Positions 32,262 to 41,341 of a DNA stretch of 64,000 nt are shown here, piece by piece. Under the pieces are notes generated by a model. That model was not told the origin of the DNA and searched no databases. It saw only the letters and a program-made list of their open reading frames with translations. The DNA lies in NCBI GenBank assembly GCA_022925895.1, contig JAKSYS010000057.1, positions 88,785 through 152,784 on the forward strand, read 5' to 3'. Position 1 is the first letter of the stretch; the number at the start of each line of letters is the position of its first letter. The DNA comes from Fragilaria crotonensis (taxonomy: Eukaryota; Bacillariophyta; Fragilariophyceae; Fragilariales; Fragilariaceae). Position numbers and translations under genes: made by a program.

Positions 32262-35200
32262 TCATCTTTGTCGTGGCTCATGCCGATGTCCTCCATGTCG
32301 TCTTTGTGGAAACCAGCTCGATACTTCTTTTGATAGGTGACGAGAAGGACTCCTATCCAGCTGACGATTTGATGAATCCGACGGGGACGGAAAGGACTGT
32401 TGGTTGGTATTTGCCACGGTTGCGGTGGAGTTGGTGTCATTGAGCAATGGTGAAATGCCAAGTGCTTGACCGGTGTTCATGTTTGTTATAGCGATCATGT
32501 CCATTAGAGCCGATAGTTTGTCGCTGAGTTTGTTCATAGTTCCGCCGACTCCGGCTTGTGTTTCCATAACATTCATGAGATTGCCTTGCATAGTGTCGAA
32601 CCTGTGATCCATATCGTCAAATCTTGTAAATTGTCGTTCCATGCGTTCCAGTCGCTCCGTATTGATACGATCCTTCCGATCAAATTCCTTCTGTTGACGT
32701 TGGATTCGAGCTTCTATTTCTTGGAATCGGGCTGTGGATGTTGACATTGAAGACAATCGGGAAGTGGCAGAATTGTTCGAGTCAGTTGATGCTGTTGTCT
32801 GTGCTGTGGAACGCAGACCATATTGTTCCCGAAGTGAATCCAATGATGTCGGTGGAGCCTTTGACTTAGCCATTTCTTTCTGTTCCGTGGAAATTTTAGA
32901 ACCTCCTGTTTCAGAGGATGAATCGTTTGTTGTAGATACAGGTTGGTCGGCTGCTCCGCCGGGTGTCAGAGAAGAATCAGCTTTCGATCCTGATTCTGCA
33001 AATGACTCGTCGCCTTGAACTGATGTTTGCTTCCACGATTCCGTTGAAGAGAATAATTTGTCAATAGAAGACAAATTTTCATTTACTTTAGAGAACACAT
33101 GTATAACTGATGGAGGAGGACCGATTGCTTCTCTGAACCGTTCTTCTCTGATCGAGAAAGGAAAGACTCGGCGACGGTACTCTTCAAACGCTTGACGAAC
33201 AATGACTTCGTGCTGAGGAGCCATGAGTAGGAAAGATTTTTGATCGTAGCCTCCATTAACGACATCGACATGTGCTGATTCGTTTCCGTCGGCAGATAGG
33301 ATGGATGCGGCCCAGTCTCTTGTGGTTCTCTCCATTGTTGTGCCATCCGGGAAAAACTCTGTCCTCATGGTGTCTAAATTGTTAATCAGTGGAGACAATT
33401 GGATATATCTGAAGGACTTGATATAAGAGTCGTGCTTGTCAAATAAATTCATTGCCTCGGCCGTCGTCATTTTCGCGAACGCAAATCTCGGAATGTAAAC
33501 TCCAGCTCCAGATCCGTCCAGTGCAGAAAGTAGCGTCTGGCTCAAAGAATGAACGTGGTTTTTTCCACATTGTACCACCAGATGATTGATGTCCTGATCA
33601 AATGGAGTTCGTCGATGAAGGAAAATGTCGAAAAAAGGAGTCGTGGCGGGAAGCTTGCTGCGTAAGCTTTGGAGGAAACGTGTGCGATGAGTTGTGCGAG
33701 GAGCTTTGAGAAGTATATAACCCGAAATGACCTGATCGCCGCTGGTGCTTTTGGAGTTTGAAAACATCACTGAGACTTTGTTCCTTGTGAGTGCTTCCTG
33801 CACTCTCGACTGGTTTTTCCAATAGAAAGACGGTTTATCAGTGAATCCGAACCGAAGCGCAATAATGATTTGCGATTGGGACGGTAGAACCGATAGGGAA
33901 GGAGCAATGTACGATCGGACTTCCTCTGGCGTCATTTTTGATAAGGAGTTGTAATTGTCAGTTCCTTCGTCTTTCCACAGGTATAGAAGGCCATCCTCGT
34001 CTCGGAAGATATCGTTGAGAAGCGAGTGGATTGCAACGGATAATTTCTGCGATTGCTGAGATAAGGCAAGCGAGACGACGTCTGCCGTCGTTTTCCAACG
34101 AAGCGAGATACGAATGGTGCCATCATTAATAGGAATGTTCGAGTTTGGAATCAGCGCCGACATTTTTCCATCCGCGGACGATGTAGTAGAATTCGACTCC
34201 TTGTTCTTTTCTTCATGACCTTGTGGGTGGCTTTTTGGTGGCGGGTTGTTGATCTGTGGGTGTGGTTTGGTTACTGGTGGGAGCGGAGTTGTGTGGGACT
34301 TTGGAGTGGGCGTTTGAAGTGTTTGTGCTTCTGGGACTCCTGGAGTTTCCACATCCATCGGTTCGTCGTCTAGTTCTTCTGGAATTGGAGGGGTAGTGAA
34401 TGCAAGTTGTTGTTTGAAGAGGTCTGTTGTCTTAAGAGCGATTGACATCTTCTTTGGCCCAGAGGATGTTTTCCTGGCGATCTGGGTACGACGCTTTGCC
34501 TTCGCGGATCCGATGACCTTGTTCCATGAGTAGATATTGTTTGCACGCTTTGCCCACGCCTCGAAACCGACTGTGATCGTGTCCACTGGGAGAACTTTAT
34601 CGGTGTGAGTGGATAAGTAGGGAAGAGAGAAACTGTTTGCCCAGTCGTGAAGTTTCTTTGGAACATCGAGTTTACGGTCAATGTAGTACATATAACGATA
34701 CCAAACAACTAAGTGAAGTTGAAGTTGATCGTTATCGAAATTGTTCCAAAGTGCTTCGAAGTTGGGAAAAGACACAATGTTTCGCCCAAGAGTTGAAAAC
34801 CTATGCCAGACAGTTGGAGTGGTATCGTTGCGTTGGACTGTTTCCTCATAGATGCGTTTGACGCGATCGTTCTGCGTCTCAGACAAGTGCTCAGGAGGAA
34901 TGTCGGTATCGGGGAAATCCTTCCAGTCCTTCAAATGAAAACCAAAGTAGTTGTCAGTGTCAGGAGGGAGGGACGTGAGGAGGGTTTGGGACGGATGAGC
35001 CGCTGCTTCGGTCATGGTGGTGACGCACGGGACGGCTTCGGTGGTTTTTGTACTGCAAAACGGGCGACGGACAGACTGGTGTTTCAAATTCTTAATACTA
35101 GAAATTGTGTCACAAAGGATTCTCATGTACTTGCCTGATTTGAACAAGACCTTGCCGTGGACGCTCGTGACGTGAGGCCATGAATGATCGGCAAACAAAA

Positions 35201-35279
35201 AAATGTCCATTTCGATGTGGAGATCCAAACCTGCTTCACTGAGATACTGCCAAGCAAGCAGCGACGTACTGATTATCAT
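32262..35279 (-). CDS. LINE ORF1 protein, 1005 residues
   Basis: An intact frame from the ATG at 35279 to 32262. It is unusually large for an ORF1 protein. A Pro/Lys-rich disordered stretch lies near residues 300-370, a globular middle part contains IRISLRWKTTADVVSLALSQ and similar, and a predicted coiled coil (RFQEIEARIQRQQKEFDRKD, then RLERMERQFTRFDDMDHRFD) lies near 855-910. A Ser-rich tail follows. No RRM or zinc knuckle is obvious. It should act as RNA-binding/particle protein for the LINE RNA, by analogy with other ORF1 proteins. An internal ATG (MTEAAAHPSQ) near residue 90 is an alternative start. The end overlaps the first frame of ORF2. Confidence 0.7.
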   Translation of the reverse strand: MIISTSLLAWQYLSEAGLDLHIEMDIFLFADHSWPHVTSVHGKVLFKSGKYMRILCDTISSIKNLKHQSVRRPFCSTKTTEAVPCVTTMTEAAAHPSQTLLTSLPPDTDNYFGFHLKDWKDFPDTDIPPEHLSETQNDRVKRIYEETVQRNDTTPTVWHRFSTLGRNIVSFPNFEALWNNFDNDQLQLHLVVWYRYMYYIDRKLDVPKKLHDWANSFSLPYLSTHTDKVLPVDTITVGFEAWAKRANNIYSWNKVIGSAKAKRRTQIARKTSSGPKKMSIALKTTDLFKQQLAFTTPPIPEELDDEPMDVETPGVPEAQTLQTPTPKSHTTPLPPVTKPHPQINNPPPKSHPQGHEEKNKESNSTTSSADGKMSALIPNSNIPINDGTIRISLRWKTTADVVSLALSQQSQKLSVAIHSLLNDIFRDEDGLLYLWKDEGTDNYNSLSKMTPEEVRSYIAPSLSVLPSQSQIIIALRFGFTDKPSFYWKNQSRVQEALTRNKVSVMFSNSKSTSGDQVISGYILLKAPRTTHRTRFLQSLRSKLPATTPFFDIFLHRRTPFDQDINHLVVQCGKNHVHSLSQTLLSALDGSGAGVYIPRFAFAKMTTAEAMNLFDKHDSYIKSFRYIQLSPLINNLDTMRTEFFPDGTTMERTTRDWAASILSADGNESAHVDVVNGGYDQKSFLLMAPQHEVIVRQAFEEYRRRVFPFSIREERFREAIGPPPSVIHVFSKVNENLSSIDKLFSSTESWKQTSVQGDESFAESGSKADSSLTPGGAADQPVSTTNDSSSETGGSKISTEQKEMAKSKAPPTSLDSLREQYGLRSTAQTTASTDSNNSATSRLSSMSTSTARFQEIEARIQRQQKEFDRKDRINTERLERMERQFTRFDDMDHRFDTMQGNLMNVMETQAGVGGTMNKLSDKLSALMDMIAITNMNTGQALGISPLLNDTNSTATVANTNQQSFPSPSDSSNRQLDRSPSRHLSKEVSSWFPQRRHGGHRHEPRQR

Positions 35280-35479
35280 TTTATATATGGTGTGTTTGAC
35301 GCCGAAGCGTTCTTTTCAAGTAGAAGCATCCCGTCGATTCCACAAGTCGTTTCGACCGTTTCAATGTCTGTGCGTCTACATACAGCTTGTTCCACATTTC
35401 AAAGCAAAACAACAGCAAATACGAACGGCAGCCACGCCTGCCATCTCTCCGTACCCTCTTGACCGACTAATTTCCTAAC

Positions 35480-36000
35480 GCTGTCGGTTTCGCCTTGTCG
35501 TATTCCGTTTCATGGTCTCGGGCTGCTGTGGCGACACACTGACCCGTACTATGGGGCAATGGCTGTGTGATCTTCCCCACAAGGAATCGTACAAGCCAGG
35601 ATACCAGCACTCTCATGAGTCTCGTGAACAACACTGAATTCACGAACGGCTGGAAGTTCTGTTTCAACGATCATGGCAAACAATGTCATACGTGGAGTTT
35701 AATGAGAAAGCATGCGGCACTGGCTTGTGATGAACGTCATGGCAGCAAAGACATCGGTTCGGAGTTTACACCTACATATGACGATACTTCCAGAATCGGC
35801 TTGAGGTCACGACGGACAACAGCTGAAGAGTCTCCATCGGAGATCCCAAAGGTCACCAGGAGGACGGTGTCACATCACAAACTTGAGAAAGCTCCTTAGA
35901 AGGACCCGACCCTCACATTCCTTTTGAAGGATAAGTGGTTTCAGTGATGGTCAATGTGATCTCTTCAACCTAGGATTTGCCGTACCGTACCTTAATTAGT
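35480..36000 (+). pseudogene. Gene X, decayed copy 3
   Basis: The 3' part (35870-35990: GTGTCACATCACAAACTTGA, CCCTCACATTCC, GGTCAATGTGATCTCTTCAA) matches copies 1 and 2. The 5' part has a frame at 35567-35899 without a clear ATG start (NGWKFCFNDHGKQCHTWSL). Stops and indels separate the parts. It lies between the LINE and gene C. Confidence 0.4.
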
Positions 36001-36406
36001 TACTCCAAGGACGTGCTGCCAATGGACTGTTAGCGGTTGGATCAGCTATCGACGATCGGACGCCCAAAGATGTTTGCAACTGGCAGCAATTGACGAATCG
36101 ACTATGAAATAGTGAAGTAGGCCAGCAACTTTGATGTGTTGACGTGTTGAGATGTAATTCCTAAATTTTAAAAGGCAAGCTATACGACCAAAGTTCGGCC
36201 ATCCCCAAATGAAGAACGACGTTGCAATTTGGAGCCTATCAACCGTCTCTGATCCTTTCAGTAGGTGAGTGAATGTAAAACGAAAAATGTAAAAAATGCA
36301 GTGCATCGAGTCAGCAATATCGAGTAAGTTCAACCCTTCTGATGCTTCGACGTATGGAGTTGCCACTCCGATTTCAGCATGACATCACGGCTCAAAGCCT
36401 TCACTG

Positions 36407-37876
36407 CTACTGCATCCTCGCCGTTTCCAAATCCAAGTCCTTGTACTTGTCATAGCATTCCTGAAGAGCCGCAACAGCCTTCGGGTTTTCGTTGGCAAAG
36501 GGGATGCGCCATTTTGCTCCGATCGTCTCCACGTTGTACTTGAACAGTTTCATGAATTCCGCATACTTCGTCTTTTCCTTCATCATAGTTTCAAAGTGAC
36601 GCATGCAATTCCAGGAATAGTCATCATTGCACTGATGGGCGAGGAAAGAGTGCACGAATTGGTTAGCCCCGTCTTTGTTACCTTCAGTTTCTCCAAACAT
36701 GAACGTATCGTACAGCTCCTCAGCGGTAATGCTGGCGAAATCGTCTGTTGTAGGACGAGTCTCGGGGTTCTTGATCAGATCCCACAAATGAGCACATCTC
36801 GTGTAGTCGTTACTCGTCTTGAATGCATCAAGTTTGGTAACCAAGTAAGCATAGAGAGCATCCCTTCCGAATTTCTTGACGTCCTTCAGGAGATGAGGTG
36901 GAGCACCTCCAACTTTAAACCTGATTTGCTCCTTCTCCTTCTCCAATGCCTTGGCAGCTTTCAGCCTGTCATTCTCTGCCTCCTCCTGTGCAACGCGCAT
37001 TGCCTTCTCCACTCGGATCATCTCCTTATTCCATAATTTTTCGGATTCTTCTTTCTCTTCAGCAGACAACTTCCGAGGCTTACCCGATTTAGGATCGTAG
37101 TACTCGTCATAGCATTTCTGAAGAGCCGCAACAGCCTTCGGGTTTTCGTTGGCAAAGGGGATGCGCCATTTTGCTCCGATCATCTCCACGTTGTACTTGA
37201 AAAGTTTCATGAATTCCTCATACTTCGTCTTTTCCTTCATCATAGTTTCAAAGTGACCCATGCAATTCCAGGAATAGTCATCAATGCACTTATGGGCGAG
37301 GAAAGAGTGCACGAATTGGTTAGCCCCCTCCTTGTTACCTTCAGTTTCTCCAAACATGAACGTATCGTACAGCTCCTCAGCGGTAATGCTGGCGAAATCG
37401 TCTGTTGTAGGACGAGTCTCGGGGTTCTTGATCAGATCCCACAAATTAGCACATCTCGTGTAGTCGTTACTCGTCTTGAATGCATCAAGTTTGGTAAGCA
37501 AGTAAGCGTAGAGAGCATCCCTTCCGAATTTCTTCACCTTCCGGCGGAGCTCGAAAGGAGCGCGATCCTCTTGCACACTCCTCGCATCGCGGCCTTTGCC
37601 CTTCGGGCTCGTTGGAGCAACATCCTTTTTTGTCTTTCCGGTCTTCTTCTCCTTCTCATTGGTGGGACTCTTTGGGGCATTTGAATCGTCAACCTTTTTG
37701 TTTGCCTTCGGACTCTTGGACTTGGACACGGGTTTCTTTTCCACTCCATCCCGGCGTTCGCTTACTGCAAGCCATTCCATGGGTTCAGCAACGTCCTTCT
37801 TCTTCTTTGTCTTCTTCTCAAGTTCAGGCAGGATGGGCAAAGCATTTCTCCTTGGCGGGGGGTCGACAGTTTCCAT
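36407..37876 (-). CDS. Gene C: paralog of genes A and B with two unknown domains
   Basis: The 489-residue protein starts at the ATG at 37876. The short charged N-terminus (KKTKKKKDVAEPMEWLAVSE) corresponds to the MEGLTLSE motif region of genes A and B. A Lys/Ser/Pro region with KSPK and TSPK follows. Domain copy 1 covers about 112-245 and copy 2 about 330-462: KKFGRDALYAYLLTKLDAFK, LWDLIKNPET, ELYDTFMFGETEGNK, DYSWNCMGHFETMMKEKTKY, FMKLFKYNVEMIG. The linker is Lys/Glu/Ala-rich coiled coil (AQEEAENDRLKAAKALEKEK). The tail KDLDLETARMQ is nearly the same as in gene B. The frame is intact with no break, unlike gene B. No targeting signal is seen; function unknown. Confidence 0.85.
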   Translation of the reverse strand: METVDPPPRRNALPILPELEKKTKKKKDVAEPMEWLAVSERRDGVEKKPVSKSKSPKANKKVDDSNAPKSPTNEKEKKTGKTKKDVAPTSPKGKGRDARSVQEDRAPFELRRKVKKFGRDALYAYLLTKLDAFKTSNDYTRCANLWDLIKNPETRPTTDDFASITAEELYDTFMFGETEGNKEGANQFVHSFLAHKCIDDYSWNCMGHFETMMKEKTKYEEFMKLFKYNVEMIGAKWRIPFANENPKAVAALQKCYDEYYDPKSGKPRKLSAEEKEESEKLWNKEMIRVEKAMRVAQEEAENDRLKAAKALEKEKEQIRFKVGGAPPHLLKDVKKFGRDALYAYLVTKLDAFKTSNDYTRCAHLWDLIKNPETRPTTDDFASITAEELYDTFMFGETEGNKDGANQFVHSFLAHQCNDDYSWNCMRHFETMMKEKTKYAEFMKLFKYNVETIGAKWRIPFANENPKAVAALQECYDKYKDLDLETARMQ

Positions 37877-38046
37877 TTTCGAGAAAAAGGAGAGTAAGGA
37901 GTGATTGGGTCTTGCGGTTGTTTGCAGTTCGTCGACGTTTTTTCTGTTTGTGAGAAGTGAGTTAAAAGTTCTGAATTGCCAACAAACTAAAACGAAAAGA
38001 AGTATCTTCTGTAATGCACTATGCTCCTCTCAACAATGTGTGGGAA

Positions 38047-38086
38047 TTTCGCAATCTTGCGCAATTCAAAAATGTCATAGTGAGAA
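38047..38086 (-). promoter_or_regulatory. Upstream element shared with genes A and B (copy C)
   Basis: The stretch begins TTTCGCAATCTTGCGCAATT and ends ATGTCATAGTGAGAA. It lies 171-210 bp upstream of the gene C start codon, at about the same distance as in genes A and B. Confidence 0.65.
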
Positions 38087-38589
38087 GCATGAAAGGAAGT
38101 AGACTTTACGTACAATCCTGAACGAAATATATATAGGTATGGGCGTGAGGCACACATTGAAGACACAGTTGATTGAATACTTCACAAGATCCACCATACT
38201 TGAACTTTTTGCAGTTACGTGTCTACAAATTACAATGGCCAACTCGATTTAACCTATATGTATATACTGCTGCACTCAATCAGCATAGTTCACATTCTAC
38301 TCGGAGGACCGCGATATACAGGCGATAGGCGATAGACAGTTCCTTCTATAGTAAATTGAACCATGTGTACAGTTAGGCTTTACAAGATGTCGTAAGGACG
38401 ATCGTGAATAAGCACATAGTTTAGTCACTTGTCTCATGATGCGTGGCGCATAGAGTATACATAACTCCATTCTGAAATCCCAGAATACACTGCAACTGTG
38501 TAATGTTTAATTTCAAGTTGTATCTATATAAGATTTGTTCGTTGTACCATGAGACTTTTTTTAGTCTTTTATAGATGACCAACAGAGTT

Positions 38590-38975
38590 GTGTAGTGTAT
38601 GCATATGGTACTGTATGATGGAGGATGGAGTACTTTTACGCATACATACAAGGTGCAGTACTGAGGACTGCATCGTTTAAGTGTGCAAGGCAATGACGTA
38701 AAGAGTGACGTCATCGTAATTCGGTGATACAGTACTCCATTAAGACAGTAACATACGCACTGCACACTGCACATACTCTACGGTAGTTTTAAGATAGCTC
38801 GGGGTACAAGTACTCGTACTCTGGTACAGTACAGTGCAAAGAATGCTCGAAGCTCGGGCGTACAGCGTACAGTGTACAGTAGCATGTACTGTACTCCAGT
38901 ACACTCCACAGTATATGATACTACAGTACAATGAAAGCATTATGTACCGTGGCAGTACAATCGTACGTAGTTTTG
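38590..38975. repeat. GTAC-rich island 3
   Basis: Between 38811 and 38975 alone I count about fifteen GTAC tetramers, many in GTACAGTAC or AGTACTCGTACT context; less than one is expected. Overlapping short frames at 38421-39031 on both strands are artefacts of this composition. The island lies between the 5' end of gene C and the glutathione reductase gene. Confidence 0.65.
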
Positions 38976-39301
38976 ATTCAAGTTCTCTTTCGATGAACAA
39001 TGAACGAATTGGAGCTCGTAGGAATATGTAGAAGCGAAGTCAGGGCGATCTTTGACCATCATGACTGGAAACACATGATACACGCACCACGTACTTGTGC
39101 TACCGTACATCAAACCACCGACCACCTCACAAAAGAAGGCATCGTGGCTACGGTATCGTTGTATGATCGATCAACGAAATATTTCTCGGGCACTTTACTT
39201 CAGAGCTCTTTGGAACGTCGGATACCATAGAGGATCGTACACCATCATCAACCTCCCATCAAGCATTCCTTTCCTTTCCTTTCCTTCTCATACTTTTTCT
39301 T

Positions 39302-40903
39302 ATGAAGCACATTGGTGTCCTGATATCCTTCACGATTCTTGCCTCTGCTTCCACCTTCACGCCTCGTGCATTTCTTCGTTACAGTCGTCGATCCATCGCA
39401 ACAACGATGAGTTCTGCTTCGACAACAACCACTAGTAATGATGTCACTGCTGGTGCTGCTACTGACAACAATAAGTTTGATTACGATTTGGTCGTAATTG
39501 GTGGTGGTTCAGGTGGTGTCCGTGCATCTCGCATTTCATCATCTCATGGTGCCAAGGTGGCATTGATTGAAGGTCAGCTCTTGCACGGGGCACCGAATTA
39601 CAGTGCCATTGGTGGAACGTGCGTCAACGTGGGTTGTGTCCCCAAGAAATTAATGGTCTTTGCCGGACGATATCCTGCCGAAATTGCCGAAGCGGCAGGA
39701 TATGGATGGGAAGGAGCGACGGCAGGAAAATTCTCGTGGGAAAAATTCATCGAGGCGAAGAATGCTGAGATTACACGTCTCAACAATGTTTACAACAATT
39801 TCGTCCTTGCCAAGGCCGGAGTGCAAGTTATTGAAGGATACGGCAAGTTAAATGGAAAGAATGCGGTTGATGTTGCCCTGTCCAATGGTGAGACCAAGAC
39901 TCTGACAGCAAAGAACATCCTCGTTGCCGTTGGAGGTTGGCCATTCAAACCTGATATTCCAGGTGTGGAACACACCATCACGTCCAACGAAATATTCTAT
40001 CTCGAAAAACAACCCAAACGCATGGTCATTGTGGGTGGAGGCTTTATTGCCTTGGAATTTGCATCCATCATGGACGGACTCGGGACGGATGTGACTCTCA
40101 TGTACCGCAAGGACTTGTTCCTTCGTGGATTTGATTACGACATGCGCGTCCACATGAAGGAAGAAATGGAACGCAATACCAACATTCATTTGCATTTCAA
40201 CACGGATCCCAAGGAAATTATCAAGAATGATGACGGAACCTTGACTGTCGTCACACACGATGGAACGAAATTCGAATGCGATGCCGTCATGTACGCGACT
40301 GGTCGCAAGGGAAAGGTGGATAATCTCAACTTGGAAAGTGCTGGAGTGACCCACAAGAATAGTTTCATCCCCGTCGACGAGTACAGCAGGACCAATGTGG
40401 ACAGTGTATATGCGGTTGGCGATGTCACCGATCGCATTGCATTGACTCCTGTGGCGCTCATGGAGGGACATAGACTTGCAGATACGTTGTTTGGTGGAAA
40501 GGACAGACCTGTCGATCATGAATTTGTGGCGTCGACTGTATTTACAAATCCCGAAATTGGAACTGTGGGATACACGGAGGAGGAAGCAGCCGCCAAATTC
40601 AAGGACATTACCGTCTACAAGAATCGTTTCCGAGCCATGAAGCATTCCTTCCCCAAGTCAGAAACATATTCGCTATTCAAGATTATTGTCGAGACCAAGA
40701 CAAACAAGGTCGTGGGTGTTCATGTTGCTACGGACGGTGCTGGAGAAATGATTCAAGGCGTTGCCATTGCTCTCAAGATGGGAGCCACCAAGGATGATTT
40801 CGATGCCACGATTGGAATTCATCCAACGTCAGCCGAAGAGTTGGTCACCATGAGAGACCCAGCGTACCACTACAAGGACGGTGTCAAGGTGGAAAAGGCG
40901 TAG
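39302..40903 (+). CDS. GR: Glutathione reductase, probably organelle-targeted
   Basis: The 533-residue flavoenzyme reduces glutathione disulfide with NADPH. The FAD-binding motif DLVVIGGGSGGVRASR lies near residues 62-77. The redox disulfide motif is GGTCVNVGCVPKK with C107 and C112. The NADPH-binding fold has MVIVGGGFIALEF near 240. The second FAD motif reads YAVGDVTDR, and the C-terminal catalytic base is H507 in HPTSAEE, with E512. The first 25 residues (MKHIGVLISFTILASAS) look like a signal peptide followed by FTPRAF, resembling the bipartite plastid presequence of diatoms (ASAFAP type). Plastid targeting is inferred. A CT-rich stretch (TTCCTTTCCTTTCC) precedes the ATG. No intron is needed. 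Confidence 0.95.
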   Translation: MKHIGVLISFTILASASTFTPRAFLRYSRRSIATTMSSASTTTTSNDVTAGAATDNNKFDYDLVVIGGGSGGVRASRISSSHGAKVALIEGQLLHGAPNYSAIGGTCVNVGCVPKKLMVFAGRYPAEIAEAAGYGWEGATAGKFSWEKFIEAKNAEITRLNNVYNNFVLAKAGVQVIEGYGKLNGKNAVDVALSNGETKTLTAKNILVAVGGWPFKPDIPGVEHTITSNEIFYLEKQPKRMVIVGGGFIALEFASIMDGLGTDVTLMYRKDLFLRGFDYDMRVHMKEEMERNTNIHLHFNTDPKEIIKNDDGTLTVVTHDGTKFECDAVMYATGRKGKVDNLNLESAGVTHKNSFIPVDEYSRTNVDSVYAVGDVTDRIALTPVALMEGHRLADTLFGGKDRPVDHEFVASTVFTNPEIGTVGYTEEEAAAKFKDITVYKNRFRAMKHSFPKSETYSLFKIIVETKTNKVVGVHVATDGAGEMIQGVAIALKMGATKDDFDATIGIHPTSAEELVTMRDPAYHYKDGVKVEKA

Positions 40904-41341
40904 AGAAGGAGAGATTCAGTTTTGTCCTTTGCTCGCGTTTGCAGCACGCTTGCATTAGCGAGAAAGAATAGCTGATGGTTTTAATGATATTAGTTACGTA
41001 AGGAAGAATAACATCGCTAGTTGCATTGTTTCAATCGGTGTCGCTTCTGCTAGATCGTCATCACTTGCACCTTTGTCTATAAACTATACTCGAAATACTA
41101 CAGCATCCCATTATTGAATTTACCACAATTAGTATTGTGGCGTCATGCGTCAAAGGGTTGAACACTGTACTCAGCACATGAGAATAAACAACAAAACAAG
41201 GTCAACCTATACAATATGCCACTACTCGCCTACATCGGCAGAGTCATTATAAACGACAGCACATCGCATAGATTCAATGTGTTTGAACTACGCATGTATC
41301 TATAGTGTACCTCCTCACCTCGAGATTCACCCAAATACTTC
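40904..41341. other. Convergent intergenic region
   Basis: It holds the 3' ends of the glutathione reductase gene and of the minus-strand membrane gene. No gene, repeat or clear poly(A) signal is recognised. Confidence 0.4.

Larger units (their letters stand above)
26219..35450 (-). mobile_element. LINE (non-LTR retrotransposon) with APE endonuclease, RT and RNase H
   Basis: On the minus strand, ORF1 (1005 codons) is followed by an ORF2 with apurinic-type endonuclease, RT, RNase H and a CCHC-like finger, and then a short 3' UTR ending in a TAAATAAATAAAT tail (26221-26234). This order is that of I-group LINEs with C-terminal RNase H; such elements are also known from diatoms. ORF2 has several frame breaks, so this copy is dead. 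The 5' border is uncertain (about 35300-35460), and no target duplication was found. It lies between gene X copies 2 and 3. Confidence 0.85.

Noticed and set aside
35184-35478. Two plus-strand frames of about 92 codons
   Set aside because: They overlap the 5' end of LINE ORF1 in antisense and show no conserved motif.
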